A stretch of 64,000 nucleotides of DNA. It comes from Eunapius fragilis. Lineage: Eukaryota > Porifera > Demospongiae > Spongillida > Spongillidae. The position numbers and the translations under genes were made by a program. Below are positions 22,449-64,000 of the stretch, in pieces. How positions within the stretch are numbered: position 1 is the first letter of the stretch; each line of letters opens with the position of its first letter. The stretch is from positions 7,704,991-7,768,990 of the forward strand of contig OY811977.1 of the NCBI GenBank assembly GCA_963681505.1, in the 5' to 3' direction. The notes beneath the pieces were generated by a model, which was not told the origin of the DNA, made no database searches, and saw only the letters and a list, made by a program, of their open reading frames with translations.

Positions 22449-23342
22449 ATGGAATCGCTGGAATTGCCAACAAGTAAATCGGAACATTGGAGCGACACCT
22501 TACAAACGAGGAATGATCATACCAGATTGAATCAAAATATTGATTCTACTGGTACTGGTGAAGATAGCTCACACGCGGGAGCGGGCATCGAGACAAACAC
22601 AGCAAGCACACAAGATCAGATATCTCAGCTGCGTGCCCAACTACAAGAGGTCACAGCTGTGTTCACGACGGAGATAGAAGCGGTGAAGGCTCGCATCCAG
22701 ATCCAGGCGGCACCACCCCCGCGGCCCCCGGCTGCCGTAAGAAGGGGCGGCGGTGGGGTTGCTGGGATCGATCCATATATCGACGACAAGATAAGAGAGC
22801 TTGAAAGTGTTATTGCCATGTTGAAAGTGCGCGTGGCCGAACTTGAGCTACAGCTGCAAGCCTCTCTCGCCACCACACACAATGGTGTGTTCCTCTGGCG
22901 CATTCCTAACGTTGCGCAGCGGCGCCTCGAAGCCAAAGCCAAGAGAATATGTTCCATTTACAGCCCTCCATTTTATACCAGCCGTAGCGGGTACAAGCTG
23001 TGCATTCGCGCCTACCTCAATGGAGACGGGGTCGGGCACGAGTCTCATCTATCCCTGTTTATCGTGGTCATGAAAGGGGAATATGACGCGCTCTTGACCT
23101 GGCCTTTCAAGCAAAAAGTTTCGCTTATATTGCTAGACCACAACCATCGCAAACATATCGTGCAAACGTTCAGGCCCACCCCGGGTCTTTCCTCCTTCAT
23201 GCGCCCCCAATCAGAAATGAACGTAGCTAGCGGGTGTCCTCAGTTTGCACCACTGCAAGTCCTGGACGACCCACGGTATGTGGATGAAGACGCCATGTTT
23301 ATCAAGTGTATTGTGGATGTGCAATCGGCGTTCGTTCCTTAG
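22449..23342 (+). CDS. Intronless TRAF-type adaptor (coiled coil + MATH/TRAF-C)
   Basis: A 297-residue uninterrupted frame. Residues ~1-50 are polar; ~55-85 and ~108-140 are heptad-like (QISQLRAQLQEV; IRELESVIAMLKVRVAELEL), consistent with the TRAF-N coiled coil, with a Pro/Gly-rich spacer between. Residues ~144-296 form the MATH/TRAF-C domain: NGVFLWRIPNVAQRR, SPPFYTSRSGYKLCIRAYLN, HLSLFIVVMKGEYDALLTWP, FRP, NVASGCPQFAPL, DDAMFIK-type ending. It is closest in pattern to TRAF1/2/3/5. There is no RING or TRAF zinc finger, so as an adaptor it could bind receptors and trimerise but not act as an E3 by itself. Absence of introns suggests a retrocopy that kept or acquired a promoter (TATA at -39). 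Intact frame argues against a pseudogene. Confidence 0.88.
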   Translation: MESLELPTSKSEHWSDTLQTRNDHTRLNQNIDSTGTGEDSSHAGAGIETNTASTQDQISQLRAQLQEVTAVFTTEIEAVKARIQIQAAPPPRPPAAVRRGGGGVAGIDPYIDDKIRELESVIAMLKVRVAELELQLQASLATTHNGVFLWRIPNVAQRRLEAKAKRICSIYSPPFYTSRSGYKLCIRAYLNGDGVGHESHLSLFIVVMKGEYDALLTWPFKQKVSLILLDHNHRKHIVQTFRPTPGLSSFMRPQSEMNVASGCPQFAPLQVLDDPRYVDEDAMFIKCIVDVQSAFVP

Positions 23343-23534
23343 CGCTCTCTCTACCGGCGCACCTCATCATATATCAAATTGCGATCATTTTATTCGACGA
23401 TCCTGCATCTATACAGTAGCCGCGCTGCCATGATTGAAATGAAGTGGAAAGACGTCCGCAATGGCCCCATGTATACGGAACCTGTTCCGGTCATTTGTCC
23501 TGTTGAAGAAAGGAATGCATACATACCGTGTATT

Positions 23535-24173
23535 TTAAAAAATCATATACATATATCGCGTAATTCTTATATGACGTTTCGGTACGGACAGAATGGCATG
23601 TATCACAGAGAATACACGGCATGATGATAGTGTTCGTTTTGGAAGTGCACAAAATGTATTAACTATACCGCGATCTGCACTTATATGAAAGTGCATATGA
23701 AAAAACGACCTGCATGCGTCTTGAATCTGATCTCTTGATGGTGCGAATTCGTTAATACAAAACGATAGCACGCATGGTTTTCTACGATGATGTATTGTTT
23801 TTGCCGCACGCATATTTATGCACCTGTAACGGCGCTTATTTGCACCTTCTGTACGGCCAAAGATCGGTGATAGTGCATGACCGCTCGTTATTAACAATAA
23901 CGTTTTTATAACATCCCAAGAAAACCGCATGCGGCCTATGAAAGCGCTTAACATCAATAACATAAAAGCCATCAATATATACATGACCTCTTCAAGCCAA
24001 AAATCAAAGGCTCCATGGCCAGTGAATTTATAATGAGTTTTATCTAATCGCGAATTAGGAGAATTCAAGTACGAATAAACCACTGTAATCGAACAACGTT
24101 CGATTATCCATCTCTCCAGAGCAACTGTCCTACACAAAGTTCCCGCTTGGACTAACCTACGCCCCATTACCAT
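23535..24173 (-). CDS. Uncertain membrane-protein ORF with weak ARV1 resemblance
   Basis: A non-repetitive frame of 212 codons from ATG at 24,173, convergent with the TRAF-like gene. It includes ERWIIERCS, a hydrophobic stretch VMYILMAFMLLMLSAFIG, and IKTLLLITSGHALSPIFGR. The order 'RW ... FDFW ... hydrophobic ... IKTLLL..G..L.P.FG' recalls the membrane part of the sterol-homeostasis protein ARV1 ('LRWW', 'ALLLSSYGK'). The ARV1 zinc ribbon is missing and the C-terminal ~80 residues match nothing I know. It could be a divergent gene, a retrocopy fragment, or chance. Calling it ARV1 would be premature. Confidence 0.35.
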   Translation of the reverse strand: MVMGRRLVQAGTLCRTVALERWIIERCSITVVYSYLNSPNSRLDKTHYKFTGHGAFDFWLEEVMYILMAFMLLMLSAFIGRMRFSWDVIKTLLLITSGHALSPIFGRTEGANKRRYRCINMRAAKTIHHRRKPCVLSFCINEFAPSRDQIQDACRSFFHMHFHISADRGIVNTFCALPKRTLSSCRVFSVIHAILSVPKRHIRITRYMYMIF

Positions 24174-24199
24174 AACAGCATTCAAGATTAAGACTAACT

Positions 24200-26320
24200 A
24201 ACGCAGCATCGTGCACACTTAAAGCGTTCCTGTACTACCAACAAGGCTAACCGGATCGATCCGCATTGTGAGTATAAGGAGTGAATACAGCCAGCGATAC
24301 CTCACCTATGCAACTTTTGCAACTAAAGACTTTTAAGGAATTCAGTATGAGTCATATATTATTTATTTTTGATAGTGTCCAACACCTCTCTAATCTTTTC
24401 TCTACTTACTTTCACTGTGTGTGTGTGTGTGTGTGTGTGTGAGTATTTTCTGCACATGTGTAAGTTTTAATTCAAATGCAAATTATACACTGGCTGTCTA
24501 TTGCATATGCACACCATCGTGGTATGTATTTCCTTTCAGGACCATGCACCATGCAGCTTTAACTGTACATCAGGTTCAGTGTTTGCATCACGTGATAGCC
24601 GGACCACTGATGGGGGGAGGGGCCACAGGACTATAAGATCTGGAGGGTTAGCCAATAGGCTGGACATGATGCAATTAAGGTTGCCAATGGCAATGTGTTG
24701 GGGAGAACTGTGAGCTCTGCATTGTGCCATTGCCTACCAGAAATTCATCTAAAACCAGTATCTGCTTGACCGGTTAGGATGTGCTGGCAGTTTTTATTTC
24801 AAAGGCACCCCCCCTCCCTTGATGTAATCTATACTCTGATAATCAGTAAAAGACATAAACTCTCCTAAAAACTTTGGAGCTTTGAGAGGCTCTAGAATCA
24901 CCATAATATAATCCGAGCACAACTGGTCACAGAGACAGTTCTCCAGTGGCCATTATGGTCTCCCACTAGCATTCTGCCTTCATTGAAAGGCCACAGAAGC
25001 CTTTCTGGTGAGCTACTTGGCGTTCTCCAGCTGTTCCCTGTCATTTGAGACACTTCAATTACCTCACATGCTAGGATAGCTGGCAAATCCAAAGGTCTTG
25101 TAGCTCAATGATGGGAATAGGTTTAAAAAGCATTAACATTTTGAGGAAAGCCTTATTCAGTCGAACGGACTTGGAAAGTGGTGGAAGGAATAGGACCTTA
25201 TGAGGTCTGGCACAGCTCTTGTTCGTATGGTTTAAAAAGACTGATCTCAACTCACAGAGTACCTATTGGTCATCTCTCTGGGAAGGACCACCCATCTCTT
25301 GTACTTTTTCTTCAACCGCCATGCCATGTGGCCCAAGCCGAAGGAGAGGTGAGAGATGAAGGACTGTCAGAGGACTGGAGTGCCAGTGACCTTGCAATGG
25401 ACAACTACACTCCTGATCCTGAATTCTGAAAAGATGTCAACAGCATTTTTACAGGAAATTAAACTTCCCGACTTTACACAGCCAGGTTTCCCGACTTTAC
25501 GTAGTCAGGTGGTCTGTGTTGATGACCTCCCTATAAGGGAGGACAAGTACCTCACTTACCATGAGCAGGGGCGAAAATACGAGGGGCGTGGCAGGGTTTT
25601 GAAATGATTTATTCACAACTATCATGCAGATAGTCTAATTGTCTGCAAAGAATAATATCATAGAAGGATTGAGATCTGCTACTGATGGAGTAGTGGGTGT
25701 GAGGATGAAGATAATGAGGAAAGGAAACCAGAGTGCCCCACCCCCTACATACCTAGATCAGCTACTGCAGGGATCTGCTCTATAATATGATGATGGCCAA
25801 GGTTTACAACCATGTTATTGTGTCATATAGATACACACACACACACACACACGCTTACAGTACACATTTTGTACAGCTATATGCAAAGAAATATTACATT
25901 TACATGTAGTTACAGGCATTTTATGTTGCTATTGTACCTGCTCAAACTCGTCCCCTCATAAAATAGCAAGACAAGTGGCAACTGCAGGTCCTCAGGGAAC
26001 CAACTAATAATATCAGTATGGAGACATGCTCGCATCCATTTTGTGCACTACTGTGAAAACTCAATCACTACATTTTGTGCACTACTGTGAAAACTCAATG
26101 TGCTGCACAGCCCAAAAAGGTATAATTGATCAGCCCATGCATGTTCTGGAATTTGTGCACTATATTGCTGTGATTCCCCACAATATTACATTCTTCAGAG
26201 ATCCTGAATGGAGTATGTGTGGACACTGCTTTGCGCTTCAGATATACAAAAAATGAACCTGATGTGCACAGATACTAGGAGAATGCATGTCAACAGAGTG
26301 ATCATTGTGAGGCTCAAAGC
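24200..26320. other. No confident gene
   Basis: Contains short (TG)n at 24,415-24,441 and (CA)n at 25,831-25,853. Frames of 60-83 codons (for example 25,178-25,429 +) show no domain I recognise. Possibly decayed transposon sequence. Confidence 0.35.
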
Positions 26321-26329
26321 CTTAATAAG

Positions 26330-26715
26330 TACACTCAGACACCTTAGCCAGTGATCTTGGAGTGGTGATGATACATTACACACCTTGGAGCCTGTGTATT
26401 TGTTGTACTTGTTTGTATTACATCTACTGAGTTGGGACTTATGCTGTACACAATTTGGTGCATCTCAACTATTTCACTGAGAGTCTCAATGCCTTGATAA
26501 GTGTTCAGTGTTCTAAACACCTTGGCAACTGTTGCCTAAGTGTGATTGATTTGAGCCACTGAACTTGATGGTACACTCCACACCTTGCCATGTTAGCCGC
26601 CTTGGAGTGGTGATGCTATTTGTTGTATTTTCGTACATCTACCTGGGTGGGGCTTGAACCACTGACCTTGGGCTGTGAGTACACTGGTGTTGCCACTACG
26701 CCAATCTGACCACCC
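26330..26715 (-). mobile_element. tRNA-derived SINE, one tRNA-like head plus diverged copies
   Basis: On the minus strand at 26,711-26,633 there is an A-box-like TGGCGTAGTGG and, ~40 bases on, a perfect B box GGTTCAAGCCC, as in a tRNA-derived pol III promoter. The downstream body ('ttggagtggtgatg...tttgttgta') appears twice more at about 26,350-26,420 and 26,590-26,640. It does not fold as an obvious functional tRNA from inspection. Confidence 0.5.
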
Positions 26716-27317
26716 CCTACCCCCTCCCTTTGGGGGAAAGTGCTATGCTGTCAGGTGGTATGGTTATTATAGATCTAGTTATTAATAGCTTGCACCTCAA
26801 CGATATGCATGCGTTGCTTATAAAACAGAAGTCATTAACCTAAATGTACCAAAGGATACATCACTAGAGAGAAGAAAAAATTAAAACCTCATCACTAATT
26901 AGAGAGGCAGGCAGCAATCGAAGTGATTTTCTTCTCATCATCAAGAAATAGCTATTCATTAATATTCCAACACGCTATATGGTAGCCATTAAATGGATTG
27001 GCTTTCCTCAGTGTGAGGCTTAGCAACAATACTGCACTTTATTAGTGCTCATATGCACAAGCTGTGATGGCGCCAAGAGTGGGCTGCAAGAGCATTATAA
27101 ACTTCACACATTTGAGGAGTAATAACACAAAATGCTCTGCATGTTATCGTGCCACAGACAACAAATGCATCAGTTCCACCAATCCACACGTATAGTTGTA
27201 ATGGAGTAACGAGTATTGAGCTATATAATACTCATCCACACCTGTAGTTCTGCCAACTATTTATATCTACAACCAGTAGTTCTGCTATCAAGGGGAGCAG
27301 ACTATGAAAAGCAGAGA

Positions 27318-27335
27318 TTTATTCAGTTATTTATT
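27318..27335 (-). terminator. Two candidate UPF1 polyadenylation signals
   Basis: AATAAA twice on the minus strand (27,323-27,318 and 27,335-27,330), about 640 bp after the UPF1 stop. Candidate only; no transcript evidence. Confidence 0.35.
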
Positions 27336-27789
27336 ATAATACTATTGTAGTTCCTGCATATGATGTATGTGAGCTCCTTAGTACTAATAAGTATTAACAT
27401 TTTATATAACAAGCATGCCTTGTACTGATAAGAATTATATAACAAGCATGCACACATTCCATACAGCAACTGAGAATATAGCACTACACACTAGAGCAGT
27501 ACTGCACCCTATAAAGAGCACGCACACATGTGTACATGCCAGTGGTGGATCTGCCGTGCAATGTGTTCAAGACCCATTCATTCTTACATATGCAGCTCTT
27601 TTGAGTGCCAGTGTTGTCTCTCTCCTCAGTTGTCTGTGCATATTTTTTTTTTACGTTTAAATCAGGTTAACAGCTCAAATGATGCACCTGGGAATACAGA
27701 TGATTGAATGGTACAGGTGTTACATACCTTGTAACACGTTGGAATTAGCTTCTAAATGAAATAGCAAAAATAAATGATATGACTATGCC

Positions 27790-27900
27790 TCATGCCTTGG
27801 CCTAGGAGATGACATCATTATGCCCCATGCCTTGGCCTAGGAGATGACATCATTATGCCCCATGCCTTGGCCAATATATGACATCATTATGCCCCATAAC
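27790..27900. repeat. ~44-bp tandem repeat in UPF1 3' region
   Basis: Three units of 'atgccccatgccttggcctaggagatgacatcatt', the third diverged. It probably lies in the UPF1 3' UTR. Confidence 0.8.
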
Positions 27901-27973
27901 TGGGCTTTGGAGATCAATACATGTTACATACAAGTAATCAAACAGAACCTATTCTCCCCTACCTGCTGGGTGA

Positions 27974-64000
<36,027 letters not shown>

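Noticed and set aside
26633-26711. A functional tRNA gene on the minus strand
   Set aside because: A and B boxes are present but the cloverleaf arms do not pair convincingly by eye and relatives lie nearby, so a SINE head is more likely. tRNAscan would decide.

Overview
The window is eukaryotic and looks like a marine invertebrate, most likely a sponge. The reasons are small phase-1 exons encoding SRCR, YWTD and Ig-like modules, a TRAF with a C-terminal MATH domain, a death-domain protein, cnidarian/sponge-type transposons (RecQ-like helicase elements, tyrosine recombinase, hAT, GGATCC-type MITEs), and a very dense load of mini- and microsatellites. The taxonomic call is an inference from gene content.

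Layout. 1-5,500: transposon debris, a 2.15-kb 14-bp minisatellite and a decayed FYVE zinc-finger fragment (+). 5,528-18,596 (-): a secreted or surface receptor-like gene, reconstructed here exon by exon with consistent phases: signal peptide (two alternative first exons, each with its own TATA box), two SRCR domains, a YWTD beta-propeller and three Ig-like domains. 18,700-22,400: no confident gene. 22,449-23,342 (+): an intronless TRAF-type gene with a TATA box. 23,535-24,173 (-): an uncertain membrane-protein ORF with weak ARV1 resemblance. 24,200-27,900: no confident gene, with tRNA-derived SINE copies. 27,974-64,000 (-): UPF1, the nonsense-mediated-decay helicase. Twenty-two exons encode 968 residues; the 5' end lies beyond the window. 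All 21 junctions preserve frame.

Two UPF1 introns carry other genetic units. The 3.5-kb intron 37,213-40,716 holds an intronless same-strand gene (38,276-40,036) with its own TATA box. It encodes a degenerate AIG1/GIMAP-like G domain, a 12-residue repeat tract and a C-terminal death domain. The 14.4-kb intron 45,376-59,753 is a transposon graveyard: an intact-ended hAT element with 8-bp target duplications, two copies of a zinc-knuckle/RecQ-helicase element, and a broken tyrosine recombinase whose reading frame is invaded by a 38-bp minisatellite.

The most unusual theme is that tandem repeats repeatedly start at, or contain, splice sites. At least five genuine 5' splice sites (exon end plus donor) are themselves tandemly duplicated into the intron. 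In UPF1 exon 11 the unit is 27 bp, so each extra donor would add nine in-frame residues. Several 3' splice sites are preceded by (CA)n or by hundreds of bases of pyrimidines instead of an ordinary tract.

TRAF, the death-domain protein and the SRCR receptor are all of innate-immune type, but the sequence gives no direct evidence that they act together.
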